A stretch of DNA of 64,000 nt, taken from the NCBI GenBank assembly GCA_029449245.1, contig JANATF010000013.1:1116001-1180000 (forward strand). The letters are read 5' to 3'. The position numbers were made by a program, and so were the translations under genes. Positions 32,209-42,543 of this stretch are shown piece after piece (position 1 is the first letter of the stretch; every line of letters starts with the position of its first letter). The notes below the pieces were generated by a model. It searched no databases and had not been told where the DNA came from. It saw nothing but the letters and a program-made list of their open reading frames with translations. The DNA comes from Mortierella alpina (taxonomy: Eukaryota; Mortierellomycota; Mortierellomycetes; Mortierellales; Mortierellaceae).

Positions 32209-35200
32209 CTACGGCTCTTTCAAAGAAACTGGTTGGCTCAAAGCGCCGCGTTGCTCGAGGAGTTTCCTATTCGTCTTGCTTAAGTCAGGCACATTGAAGA
32301 TGCAGATATCTGATGCAGAGAGTCGATCATGCATAGAGCTCCAGCGTAGGTGGACGTGATGCTGCTGGTCTCCTCTCACCTGCCACAGACGAACGGATTT
32401 ATCGCTGCAGCCTGTTGCAAAATAATTGTCGTTTCCAACTGTGTTCCAGGCCACAGAGTTGACGCATCCATGGAAATCCTTCACTACAGCCAAACATCGA
32501 CCTGACTCCACATCCCAAAGCCGTACCGTCCTGTCATGACTGCTCGAGACAATCTGCTGGCCGCTTGGCGAAAACACCACTCCCGTAACATCGGAGGTAT
32601 GGCCTCTTAGGATGGCACCAGGTGCAGCAGATTGTGCGTCCCAGAGTCGCGCCGTCTTGTCCTTGCTACACGAGGCAACCTGTTGGCCGCTTGGCGAAAA
32701 CACCACGCTCGTAACATACTCAGTGTGACCGCTTAAAATGGCACCAGGTGCACCGGTTTGCGCGTCCCAGAGCCGCACCGTATTGTCGCGACTGCTCGAG
32801 GCAATCTGCTGGCCGCTTGGCGAAAATACTAGGCTCAAGACAGAGGAGGTGTGGCCGCTTAGTATGGCACCGATAGCACCGCTTTCTGCGTCCCAGAGTC
32901 GCACTGTATTGTCCTTGCTACTCGAGGCAACCTGTTGGCCGCTTGGCGAAAACACCACGCTCGTAACATACTCAGTGTGACCGCTTAAAATGGCAACAGG
33001 TGCGCCGATTTGTGCGTTCCAGAGCCGCACCGTGTTGTCGGAACTGCCCGAGGCAATCTGCTGGCCGTTTGGCGAGAACGCCACGCAGTGAACAAGGTCA
33101 GCATGGCCGCAAAGGGTGGCAGTAAGAGTATCGGTTTGAGCGTTCCAGAGTCGCACCGTGCTATCATAACTACCAGTGGCGATCTGCCGGCCGCTTGGCG
33201 AAAATACCACGCTTGGGACAGCGCCGGTGTGACCGGTTAGGACAGCAGCAGGTGCACCGGTTTGAGTCTCCCAGATCCGCGCCGTATTGTCGAAACTGCC
33301 TGAGGCAATCTGCTGGCCGCTCGGCGAGAACACTACACTAGCAACGGCGTTGGTATGGCCGATCTGGATAATACCAAATGCACCGGTGTGTGCATCCCAC
33401 AGTCGCACAGTGTTGTCATCGCTGCCTGAGGCAATCTGTTGCCCATTTGGCGAGAACACTATACTGAAAACAGTGCCGGTATGGCCGGCTAGGACGGCAC
33501 CTATAGCACCGCTTTGTGGGTCCCAGAGCCGCACCGTATCGTCGAAACTGCCCGAGGCAATCTGCTGGCCACGCGGCGAAAACGCCACGCAGTAAACAGC
33601 ATCCGTGTGGCCGACAAGGGTGGCAACAGGTGCACCGGTTTGTGCGTTCCAGAGTCGCACCGTGTCGTCGAAACTGCCCGAGGCAATCTGCTGACCGTTT
33701 GGCGAAAACACCACGCTCTTAACCTCCCCGGTATGGTCGCTTAGAATGACAGCAGGTGCACCGGTTTGCGCGTCCCAGAGTCGCACCGTGGTGTCCTTAC
33801 TGCCCGAGGCAATCTGCTGGCCGCTTGGTGAAAACGCCACGCTCCAAACAGTGTCGGTGTGGCCGCTTAGGATGGCACTAGGTGCAGCAGATTGTGTGTC
33901 CCAGAGTCGCACTGTATTGTCCTTGCTACTCGAGGCAATCTGCTGGCCGTTTGGCGAAAACACCACGCTTGTAACATCGTCGGTGTGGCCGCTTAAGATG
34001 GCATCAAGAGCACCGGTTTGTACATTCCAAATCCGCACTGTCCTGTCCGAACTGCCCGAGGCAATCTGCTGGCCATTTGGCGAAAAAACCACGCTCGCAA
34101 CATCATCGGTGTGACCGTTTAGTGCGATCGTCTTCTCCCAGGCTGTGGTCTCGTAGAGGTCGATTGCGCCATTCCTAAGGCCAACGGCAAATGTCTTTCC
34201 ATCCGGAGAGTATGCGCAGCTACCCACTGCGTGCTCTTGTTCAAGCGAAGGCCATTCGCCAAACTGTACGCCTGCCATTTTCGCCTTGCTCAAATCGGCC
34301 TGTCGCAGCCAAATGTTGCGAAGGTTGGTGTTTCTCAAATCCGCTCCTTGCAACCGGGCTGAATCAAACTGTCCTCCACTTAAGTCGGCGCCTGGAATCT
34401 GAATACCTTGCAGCTCGGCTCCGTTGAACAATACTCCGGCCCGAATCAAGATAGTAATGGCATTCGAAGCTGCTTGACTTGCGTCCAGATCCGTTTTCGA
34501 TTTCTCAACGATGGCGAGTAGGTGTTCCTTGTACACAGCATCGTCTTGCACACGCTCGCTCAGGAAATGAATGATTGAGGGCTCGCCTACAAGACTTCTT
34601 TGGGACAAAGGATGGTTGGCCATACGCTGTTGCACAAAGGTGGCGGCATCGAGATTGGCCTGTGGGCTGGATTCATCGACATTTGTGCGTGGTTCGTGGA
34701 CAAATCGAGAGTAGAAGTATTCCAATACGGATCGATGGATGAATCGGTACTGGTTGCCGGCGCGGCTTAAAAGACTGCAGTCCCTAAGGAGTGCTGGTTC
34801 CGCCTCTGGACCAAAGAACTCGGCTTTCCAGGAGGATTTGTCTCGCTTTTGTGTGTATTCGACGACTGGTCTGCCTTCCTGCTCTTGAAAGATCGCTGCT
34901 GCAAGGCGTTTTTGATATTCGATCCCGTTCCGCTCAAAGCCATCTTCAACCAACTCTTCGAGGACTGTTTGGCTTTCCTGTTTCAGCTTTTGCTTCTCCA
35001 GACGTCGTTTGTTAGCGCCAATCCAGTGCTCGATAAAGCTGTCGTAAAGCGCAACACGCGTGATCCGGACAGTCGTGAGGTCCTTCTTGCCTTGAACAAC
35101 TGTTGGCAGGGCTCCCAGTGAGAGGATCAAAAGAAAGGGATTCGTGACCAGATCCATTAAGTTTGGAATGGTGGTCAGTTTCTCCATATAGTCCTCGGTA

Positions 35201-37533
35201 CCCCATGGTCTCGGTTCTAGTGGGATATATCGCTCGACATAATCCTCGATTTGGGACCTCGAGAAAGGGGTAAGGACGGCTTCTTGGAACAGGTGGAGAG
35301 CTGGTTTGCTGTAATGGTCACTCTCCTGGGGCACAAACCGATTCCGGTAGTCATGGCCAAGATACTGGCTTCGGCAGCTCACCACCAGCTTGACACTCCA
35401 TTGTCCTGGTTGATTCAGTTGGTTGGTATTGTGAAGATTTGTAGTAAGCTGGCTCTCGTCGTAGCCATCACATATGACTATGAACTGGCGATGTAGCTTC
35501 AGTTCCTGGATATGACCCTCTACGAAGTTGTGCATCCTCAGCTGCTCTTCAATCAGCTCACTCTCCGGTTTGCTCAGGGCTGGCATGTTGATGAACAACG
35601 GAATCTGTCCGCCGCTCTTGTAATATCTCCAGAGTTCGTACTCCAGATGTCGATTGAATGTCGACTTTCCGGCTCCCGAGTCGCCCAGAATTAACATCAC
35701 CTGCTGGTCACTAGTCAAGAACTCGGCCACTTTTTCCATCAGAGGGAACACGTCGCTGTCGGGTGCCTGAGGGCTTAATTTGGCCATAGGAGGGATGTAC
35801 ACAGGTTGCTTATCTTGTTCCAGTCGCTGACGTTTGAGTTGGTGAAGGTTGTACTCGACGTAGGGTATTTCCTGAACTCGAATGAGCAAAGGCGATGATC
35901 TTGGCATCGGAAGACGAGCCTGCAACGGAAATGGGTGGACGATTGCCGAGCCTCCCTCATTCTTTTGGTAGCTATCACGGTCCTCAACGACAAGGTCTGC
36001 CGTCATTGCGAGCTCCATGACGATGGCACGCATCCAGCCTTTGACACTCTTGTCCTGAGCCCAGTCCATATCGTTCTTGTATAGATCCACAAGAAGGTCC
36101 GTGGCCTGCTGGCGTGCGATGAGCTCCCAGCATTCACCCACTGCAATCTCGCCTAGTAGCTGACATATTCCCCACTGGAATAAGGGATCCCGACGGCAAG
36201 GTGCCTCAACAATCAATTGGTTCATATCTGCGAGCTGGCCCTGTCGAGCGAAGCAATCGGCAGCGCGAAGAGCTGGATACCATGGACGCTTGTGTCCTGT
36301 TACGAGCCCTTCTTTGAGACTGTCGAAAACCCCACGTCCGCTCTCTATGAGCGAGCGAAAACACTCGAAGCCTGTCTTAGCAGTGTCATATGTGCTGCTG
36401 AGGGCCGCTTGGAAGCCTGCGAGTCCATCAAGTACTGATCCGAGATCCATTTTGAGCACACCCGAGATCTTGACAAGGCTGTCGGCCAATCCAGCCGAGT
36501 GTCGTAGGATTGCCTGTAGTGGTGTCTCGTTATCGGGGACATACTGGAGGGCCTGGTAAGCATACGATGCTTGGTACATCAGGAAGGGGTCAGCGCTGCT
36601 CCGCAAGCTAGAAAGAATTTCGGATAAAGGTTCATGTTCCTCAACGCGTTTCACATCTTGGACCTTGTGTTCAGCCATAACATCGAGAAGCCGCGAGACT
36701 GCAAGGGTTAGGTGGTACGAATGTTCAGTCGACTGTTGGTGGGTGTCCTGCAAGTGTACTCTGAGAATGCTTAAGATCTTGATTAGATCATCTGCAACAA
36801 GGTATCCTTCAGAGGCACATTGGACTAATTGGACGAGGCCCTGGAGCAGATGGACATCAAGCATCACGGCTCCCACAAACTCGGCGATGAAGCAATTGAG
36901 CAGCTTGCGGTAGTGCTCGCAGTCAAGAACAGGTCCCAGAAGAACGATCTCGGTGATGGCAGCCGAGTCCTTGACCGCATCCTTGGAGAACTCCTCGACC
37001 ATACGCGTTCCTAGCCAGCGGATGTGGTCCTGCTCGACACTGTCCTTCTCGATGCCTTTGATCCAGTCGCGATGTGTTCGATCGGAGGGTATATCCTGCG
37101 AAGCTCCCGTTGCCTGATCTTGAACTCCTTTGGGATCTTGGCCGTGTGAGGACGAAGCCTGATTCCTTGGGAGAAGACTGCAGCAAAAGGCAAGCTGGGG
37201 TGCATTACTGATGCGCGTGCCAAGCTTTGGCACCTCGGCAGTGGCGGTTGATTTGCTCGCGTTCGCAGAGAAAATATTCGAGCGAGCCTTTCTCGTTCTG
37301 GTCGTTGACTGCATCCCATTTTCAAGGCTGCTGCTGACTTTTTTAAAGGGCGAGTCCGGGTGGTCAGTGTGAACTCCACACTCGGTGCTGGCATGTCGGA
37401 GATCTGTCTCAAGCTTTGAAGTTTGGATCTTGGCTGTCTCCTGCGACTTAGTCGATCGAAATAAGCCTAAAAATTTCTCCCGCTTTCTACCGTGCTGGGA
37501 CGGGATTGATTTGTGGCCGTCATCTGAGCCCAT
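32209..37533 (-). CDS. STAND/NLR-like NACHT-pentapeptide-WD40 protein 1
   Basis: 1774 residues, apparently one coding exon. Order: Ser/Lys-rich N-terminus (about 1-110, with FRSTK); helical ARM-like region (about 150-560); NACHT NTPase with Walker A GDSGAGKST near residue 616, Walker B FIVICDGYDE, sensor-like LVVSCRSQYLG; a helical/winged region; pentapeptide repeats (about 1040-1090: GADLSGGQFDSARLQGADL); then the WD40 array (about 1100-1720) of 13 canonical 42-residue units flanked by degenerate ones at each end, 15 in total. A conserved tail (LLEQRGALSQPVSLKEP) ends the protein. STAND proteins are signal-triggered oligomerising ATPases; NACHT-WD40 members in other fungi mediate non-self recognition and cell death, but function here is inferred. 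Homology to its paralogs runs in frame upstream of the ATG to an ACA codon (37588-37590) where their ATG lies, so its original start appears lost. Confidence 0.9.
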   Translation of the reverse strand: MGSDDGHKSIPSQHGRKREKFLGLFRSTKSQETAKIQTSKLETDLRHASTECGVHTDHPDSPFKKVSSSLENGMQSTTRTRKARSNIFSANASKSTATAEVPKLGTRISNAPQLAFCCSLLPRNQASSSHGQDPKGVQDQATGASQDIPSDRTHRDWIKGIEKDSVEQDHIRWLGTRMVEEFSKDAVKDSAAITEIVLLGPVLDCEHYRKLLNCFIAEFVGAVMLDVHLLQGLVQLVQCASEGYLVADDLIKILSILRVHLQDTHQQSTEHSYHLTLAVSRLLDVMAEHKVQDVKRVEEHEPLSEILSSLRSSADPFLMYQASYAYQALQYVPDNETPLQAILRHSAGLADSLVKISGVLKMDLGSVLDGLAGFQAALSSTYDTAKTGFECFRSLIESGRGVFDSLKEGLVTGHKRPWYPALRAADCFARQGQLADMNQLIVEAPCRRDPLFQWGICQLLGEIAVGECWELIARQQATDLLVDLYKNDMDWAQDKSVKGWMRAIVMELAMTADLVVEDRDSYQKNEGGSAIVHPFPLQARLPMPRSSPLLIRVQEIPYVEYNLHQLKRQRLEQDKQPVYIPPMAKLSPQAPDSDVFPLMEKVAEFLTSDQQVMLILGDSGAGKSTFNRHLEYELWRYYKSGGQIPLFINMPALSKPESELIEEQLRMHNFVEGHIQELKLHRQFIVICDGYDESQLTTNLHNTNQLNQPGQWSVKLVVSCRSQYLGHDYRNRFVPQESDHYSKPALHLFQEAVLTPFSRSQIEDYVERYIPLEPRPWGTEDYMEKLTTIPNLMDLVTNPFLLILSLGALPTVVQGKKDLTTVRITRVALYDSFIEHWIGANKRRLEKQKLKQESQTVLEELVEDGFERNGIEYQKRLAAAIFQEQEGRPVVEYTQKRDKSSWKAEFFGPEAEPALLRDCSLLSRAGNQYRFIHRSVLEYFYSRFVHEPRTNVDESSPQANLDAATFVQQRMANHPLSQRSLVGEPSIIHFLSERVQDDAVYKEHLLAIVEKSKTDLDASQAASNAITILIRAGVLFNGAELQGIQIPGADLSGGQFDSARLQGADLRNTNLRNIWLRQADLSKAKMAGVQFGEWPSLEQEHAVGSCAYSPDGKTFAVGLRNGAIDLYETTAWEKTIALNGHTDDVASVVFSPNGQQIASGSSDRTVRIWNVQTGALDAILSGHTDDVTSVVFSPNGQQIASSSKDNTVRLWDTQSAAPSAILSGHTDTVWSVAFSPSGQQIASGSKDTTVRLWDAQTGAPAVILSDHTGEVKSVVFSPNGQQIASGSFDDTVRLWNAQTGAPVATLVGHTDAVYCVAFSPRGQQIASGSFDDTVRLWDPQSGAIGAVLAGHTGTVFSIVFSPNGQQIASGSDDNTVRLWDAHTGAFGIIQIGHTNAVASVVFSPSGQQIASGSFDNTARIWETQTGAPAAVLTGHTGAVPSVVFSPSGRQIATGSYDSTVRLWNAQTDTLTATLCGHADLVHCVAFSPNGQQIASGSSDNTVRLWNAQIGAPVAILSGHTEYVTSVVFSPSGQQVASSSKDNTVRLWDAESGAIGAILSGHTSSVLSLVFSPSGQQIASSSRDNTVRLWDAQTGAPGAILSGHTEYVTSVVFSPSGQQVASCSKDKTARLWDAQSAAPGAILRGHTSDVTGVVFSPSGQQIVSSSHDRTVRLWDVESGRCLAVVKDFHGCVNSVAWNTVGNDNYFATGCSDKSVRLWQVRGDQQHHVHLRWSSMHDRLSASDICIFNVPDLSKTNRKLLEQRGALSQPVSLKEP
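32470..34110 (-). repeat. 126-bp WD40 repeat array of STAND gene 1 (13 canonical units)
   Basis: Thirteen head-to-tail units of 42 codons with the consensus FSPxGQQIASGSxDxTVRLW. Non-adjacent units share DNA stretches of 40 bp or more almost without change (for example around 32700-32750 and 32950-33000), which points to recent duplication or conversion rather than old divergence. Differences concentrate at the residue after V in VxSVVF, at the two residues around the D of SxDx, and at the last two residues of GHTxx. Confidence 0.9.
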
Positions 37534-37601
37534 GATGGCTTGCCCAGCTGATGTCTTTGCGGATGGTGAAGTGTTGAATGGATTGGTTGTGGTGGTGGTC
37601 C

Positions 37602-37689
37602 CTATGGTGTAGCCAGCAGTATAGAACGGTTAGTACTTGTCTTTGGTAAACGGGGCAAAACGTTGAAGGAAGTTGTGCATCGCTCTTAC
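37602..37689 (-). promoter_or_regulatory. Probable 5' UTR intron of STAND gene 1
   Basis: On the minus strand a GTAAGAGC donor (ending at 37689) and an ACCATAG acceptor enclose 88 nt just upstream of the coding frame. The position corresponds to those in the two paralogs, where introns of 86 and 89 nt sit before the start codon. Confidence 0.6.
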
Positions 37690-38547
37690 CTGTTGCGGTA
37701 TGAGGGCCGATATACTGATGAGAGGGTTCAAAAAGAATCAAAGACAAGATTACAGTGAGAACCAGAGATAGCTTCGCTAAGGCATGAAGAAGAAGGAACA
37801 GTCGATCAGTTGGTTGCTGTCAGAGTTCAATGACAGAAACTAGGTCAAGTATGTTCCGTGCTGGCGCACCAAAGGGTTGTTCTTGCTAGGAGTCGTTGGT
37901 TAGACGGTTGGGCGCCGAGAAGTTGAGCAAGGAAAAGTAAAGGTAGGGCGAGCAAGGTTCAGTAAAAAGTGAATTGACACTTGACGAATGCTTGATGTGA
38001 GTGGTAGGAGGATGGGGACAGAGATGGGTATCTCGAAAGACAGAAGGGAAGTGGGGTGGCGTGGCGTGGCGAGAGAGAGAGAGAGAGTGAGAGAGAGATA
38101 GAGAGGGGAAAAACAATGGACGACAAAAAAGAGACTGAGAATATCGTCGCATTCGCCCTCGCCTCGATTAGTTTTGTGCGACTAGAGCATATTGATGGCC
38201 TGATTGGTTACCAGGCACAGGAATTTTCAGGGGTACCCGGCAGGCACATACCAAGAACAAGTCCGGCAATCACTCACTTTGACTGCGATAAGGTACTGAA
38301 AGATCTAGAGTGAGCGGACACACACCGCTGATTCATTATCTACTGCCTCCCCTTTACGCAGGGTCATTAATCAAAGCGCGTAGTGCATGTCGTCCAATCA
38401 TTAACTTGGAGTTGGTGTTGTGGTCACCGTACAGTCTTGCGGAGAACGCGTTACATATTGTCTATCAACCAACAAAACGCAACCAAGCCAGTTTACTCGA
38501 TGATTATTATTATATTAATAAGTACAAACAACTCCCAACGAGCTTTT
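37690..38547. other. Intergenic region with GA microsatellite (38071-38107)
   Basis: Upstream DNA of STAND gene 1 and downstream DNA of the permease gene. A GA/GT-rich simple repeat occupies about 38071-38107; on the minus strand this is a CT tract in the leader or promoter of the STAND gene. No coding gene is seen. Confidence 0.5.
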
Positions 38548-40786
38548 TCAAAACATGACCGCTATCTCAATAACAACGACCGAAAGCGCCACAAAGATCA
38601 CCATCGGCATGACGCCCATATTCCATTTGAAAAAGTTCCAAAAGCCCACGCCACTGTTTTTACTCCGTAGCACTGAGTCCCACATGAGTCCTGCCAATGA
38701 GCTGATCAAAGTGGTGCAGGCGCCTAAGTTGCTCGCGACGATCAAGGCAAATAGACAGCCCTTCACGACCTCGGGCGTCGCCAGCGGTGAATTGGCAAAG
38801 TTGGGATGTTGCAGGATCCGAGCGACCAGAATCGTCATGGGCACGTTGTTGAAGATGTTGCAGAGCAGGACCGAGATAAAACCGATGGCGTAGGTTGCTG
38901 CAATGTAATTGGGAACCACCTTCGTGGCCCAGTTGGCAAAAACGGCGATCCATCCAGAATCGGAAAGGCCCTCGACCATGATGAACATGCTGAACGTGAA
39001 GGGAAGGATCGACCAGGGCATGCGGATGGCAATGGCGTGCAGTAATGGGAGCCGACGTCCATATGCTCCCATGCACCTGTTGGGTTCCTGGCGTGGACTG
39101 ACCGTATTGGTGTTGCTGAGCGTAGTTGGGGTATTTGTATCTAGAGTGTTACTGTCTCTGTCTGCTGCTGTGCAGATGGCGGGTATATCTGATGGATCCT
39201 TCTTGCCCTCCACAGCATGTCCATCGAACGTCGAGCGCTCCTTCTCCTCACTGAAAGAAAGCTGCGTTGACATGGTCGAACTCCGTACATATCCGAGCCC
39301 TTCGGTGTCAGTAGCAGCCTCATTGTCCCCAAAGATATACACGGGGCGGACAATGCTTTGCTCCGGAATTGCGACCTCAGGTAATCCGAGTTCCATCTTG
39401 TACTCTCGATCGCCAGTACCGCTTTCCCGAATTTCCTCACGCTCCACTAGACTGGCTGCTTGAGGACCTCTGTATTTTCCTTGCAAGTCGTACCAGAGAT
39501 CTCGGGCGAGCGTGAGAAGTGCAAAAGGCCCTGTGACGATCCACACAGAGACGTGGGCAAAAGACGTACCGATCAAGCAGATCAATGAACACGCTAGGAT
39601 CGACAGCCCAAATATGGCACCGAACGGGTCGACCAAGCAGGACCGAGGATCAACGTCGGGCGTTCGGACGTGTTTTGGGATGTACATCTCGTTCCTGAAA
39701 CATATCCGCAACATGACATAGCACGTTGCAATGGCGGTGAAGCAAGGGAGCAACATCCAAGCGCTGTATTCCAAGAACGAAATCTTGTAAGCTTGACATA
39801 CAACCACATTTGTCAAGTTGCCGATGTAGAGTGCCATGGATGCTGAAAAATGGAAAAGATGATATGTTGGTGTTAGTGATGAAAGGCGACAGAATCAATC
39901 CTATGTAAGGTGTCACATGTTCGTTAAACATGTCCTTAGCTTACCAATGTTAGCTGTTTGAATCTCAGCCATGAAGAATGCGATCGGCGTGATGAGTTCG
40001 ACGGCGTGTGAGTAGTAGACCAAGAAGGGCGTCATGGTCAAAACGACCACGTCGTTGCTCGTCAGACCGCTCATCACAGTTGAGAGCAGAAAGAAGGAGA
40101 GGAACACACGCTGTCCACCTCCGCCGCCTCGCGTTGAGATCCAAAAGGCGGCATACTGGAACACACCTGTCATGTCGAGACTGATGCAGATATAAGCCTG
40201 TTGAGCGATGAGGGAGGAGTAGATGGTGCATTAGCGCAATCGGGCCGTTGGATCGACAGGGGTTTAGGTTTCATGGGACAAGTACATAAAATGCACGTAC
40301 CAGGGAGAAAAAAAGAATCATGACGGCATAGGGCTCAACTCCACTCGAAGGCTCGCCGACAATGCCATTGAGCACACTCTTGCCGTTGATGGAGCGCGTG
40401 GCGAGAAGAAGAAACACCCCAAGTACAGGGGCTGTGGCGATATCGAGGGTGAGGTGGTAGGGAAACCGCCTATTGCGGAGGCATTTACTGCTGATTCCGC
40501 TGGTGGCTGTGGGGTGGGTGGGGTCGTCATCGGCAGGGCTTATGCTACCGGCCTGTGGCTCCTGTGCGGCGGCGGTCGTGATCGAAGAGGGTGCATCGAC
40601 TGTGGACGGTTGCGCTGTCGCTCGGGCTGGTGCTGGGTTTCCCTGTGGGAGGGGTTGGCGTTGACGCCTTAATGCGGGAATGGGCAAGGGAATATGAATG
40701 GGTCTGATCACGATCGCAATGACGACCATGAATGTGACGACCACCAGCCAACTATGTACGTCAAGTGGCCTTTCGGTTGTCTCCAT
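38548..40786 (-). CDS. ArsB/citrate-transporter-like (ion transporter superfamily) permease
   Basis: Three exons: 40307-40786, about 39958-40200 and 38548 to about 39842, giving roughly 670 residues. The start is ATG 40784-40786; the frame is open farther upstream but without an ATG. Twelve or so hydrophobic helices are seen (SWLVVVTFMVVIAIVI; FLSFFLLSTVMSGL; ILACSLICLIGTSFAH; YAIGFISVLLCNIFNNVP). The half-helix hallmark SNDVVVLTMTP and the later CNIFNNVPMTIL are paired re-entrant loop motifs of the ArsB/NhaD/DASS superfamily, and NLTNVVVCQAYKISFLEYS matches the conserved ArsB block. Candidate substrates are arsenite, sodium/proton or dicarboxylates; sequence alone does not decide. Two large hydrophilic, Ser/Pro/Thr-rich insertions (after helix 1 and mid-protein) look like cytosolic regulatory loops. 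Confidence 0.82.
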
Positions 40787-42189
40787 TGCAATTGGATCTG
40801 CAAAGCACTGGGAATCGAGGTGTGGTGTCTTTGTTGGAATTGTTGCTTTGCTTTGCTTGCAATTATTTTCCGAGTCCGAAGTGTGAGACGAATAGGGTTT
40901 GGGCACACTCGGATCAGAAGTGAATGATCAAGGGCGCAGGTGAGGAATGCGGACAACAATGAGGAGAAAGAGAGAGATAGAGAGAAGAGAGAGCAAGAAG
41001 GCGAGCGACGAGCTTCTCGCCTTTTTATGTTTTTATGACCAAGGCGGCAATTGTTGCGATATGACGAGACTTGCGACAGCTCGCTTGCGCTGGGTGTGAC
41101 CCGGTGTTGAGTGGGTGCGAATCAGAAACTGCGGGGTTGCAACTGGCAAGGGTCGCTTGCAGCTCTTCGCTCTCCTCTTCGTTTGCAGCCTGCACTCCTA
41201 ATGCCACGGTGTGCCATGCAGCTGTGGTGTTATTGTTGCTGCAGAACAAGTTTAAACCTGCTTGTTTTTTTTGATCCAGCTACCCAGAACATGCACCCGT
41301 AAGGTACTCGGTCGCGACGTAGAGAAGCGCTCTGCCCTTTTTTTCCTTCTTGGGTCAAAGTTGTCAGTTTCCATCTTGCTGAAACCCTCTAGTCGCGTCC
41401 AACCCTAGCGTCTTGGCGCTCTGCCAAGAATTCTAGGCAGACTGGCGGAGGCTACACACATAAACCTTCGGCAGCGAATCGGGATACAAGCTAGAAAGCG
41501 TGTTCATGGGGAGGACCTTGTCAAGGTGCTTGGGAAGAATATGGCTCCTTCTTCCGAGGCGCCAAAGGACGATGACCACGTTTGTCACTAGTAAGCTGGT
41601 GAATAAAATGATGCACAGTTTGTGTTTAGTTCCCTGCGATGTCTTCGATGCCGAGAACTTGGGAATAAGACCTCACGGAGAGGCCGCTCTTTGACCGCGA
41701 CTGAGATCCGTGCTTCATTTTGACAGCGAAGAGCCGATCCTTCAATTTGCAACTGGTCTTCTGGGAAGACGCTGCCTACGGATTGCCCATTTTGCCTCTT
41801 TTCTCTTTGAACGCCCACCCACGGTGAGCGCATTTTGACAGGCAGCCACATGGACAAACGCGTGCACCGCCACATCGATATGCTTCTGGCCTCTTCTGGC
41901 TTTTTGAGCTCGCCCTCGGGTTGTCGTTTCTGCTCTTCTCACTCTTGCCCTCCCCCTCATTCTGTTCGCCAACATGCTGGACCGACTGTTGCAGGTGAGC
42001 ACATGACCAACCTACAAGGAGTGTCTTGACATCGTAAAGGCGGCTCATTCATCGCATAGTTTGCTCCTCACTAGCGATTCAACTCCACGTCAAAACGTAA
42101 GTGCTCATTGTTCTTGCAGCCCAACACAGAACCTCAATTGGAAAGAAAGAACTGACCTGAATTCATCTACTCATCAGTCAAGGAGCAAG
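40787..42189. promoter_or_regulatory. Intergenic region, divergent promoters
   Basis: About 1.4 kb between the permease start and the coiled-coil ORF. A GA-rich stretch at about 40958-41000 is a CT tract upstream of the permease. Short frames at 41500-41700 and 41835-42030 lack domains. A CT-rich leader-like stretch (41890-41970), with possible GTGAGC and GTAAGT donors after it, suggests 5' exons of the coiled-coil gene. Confidence 0.4.
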
Positions 42190-42543
42190 ATGCAGTCCAC
42201 AATGAAACCCATCGTAAGTCGTGCGCCCGGTAGTGCTAAAAGTTTGCTTGCCCGTTTCGAACACTCTTGTGCTAACTGTTTGCAACACTCAGTCGACATT
42301 CTGGAGGAACGCCAGGTCATAGAACAGCAGCAGCAGGAACTCATGCAAACGCAGGAGGAAAACTGGCGGAAACAAGAGAATAATCGACGACAGATCCAGC
42401 TGAATCGCGAGGATGTGCAGGAACTGCGTCGGAACCATCAGGAGCTGCAGGAAGGCCTTAAGGAAATTGAGCAGTACATGCAGCAAATCCAACAGCAATT
42501 GGCGCAACAGCAACAGGAGCAGCAGCCACGTCCGCATGGATAG
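42190..42543 (+). CDS. Small Gln/Glu-rich coiled-coil protein
   Basis: 117 residues from ATG 42190. The C-terminal 80 residues form a continuous heptad-like, Gln/Glu-rich coiled coil (LEERQVIEQQQQELMQTQEE; QELRRNHQELQEGLKEIEQY). A GTAAGT donor at 42214 and a CACTCAG acceptor near 42293 would remove an intron, switching the N-terminus to another frame (KEQDAVHNETH) linked to upstream exons. So the exact N-terminus is unresolved, while the coiled coil is well supported by its composition. Such proteins usually act as dimerisation or scaffold modules. No specific family is recognised. Confidence 0.5.
   Translation: MQSTMKPIVSRAPGSAKSLLARFEHSCANCLQHSVDILEERQVIEQQQQELMQTQEENWRKQENNRRQIQLNREDVQELRRNHQELQEGLKEIEQYMQQIQQQLAQQQQEQQPRPHG

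Noticed and set aside
33010-33744. Plus-strand frames inside the WD arrays
   Set aside because: They repeat with the 126-bp period and reflect only the antisense of the WD units.
42289-42537. Minus-strand polyleucine frame
   Set aside because: It is the complement of the Gln-rich coiled coil on the plus strand.
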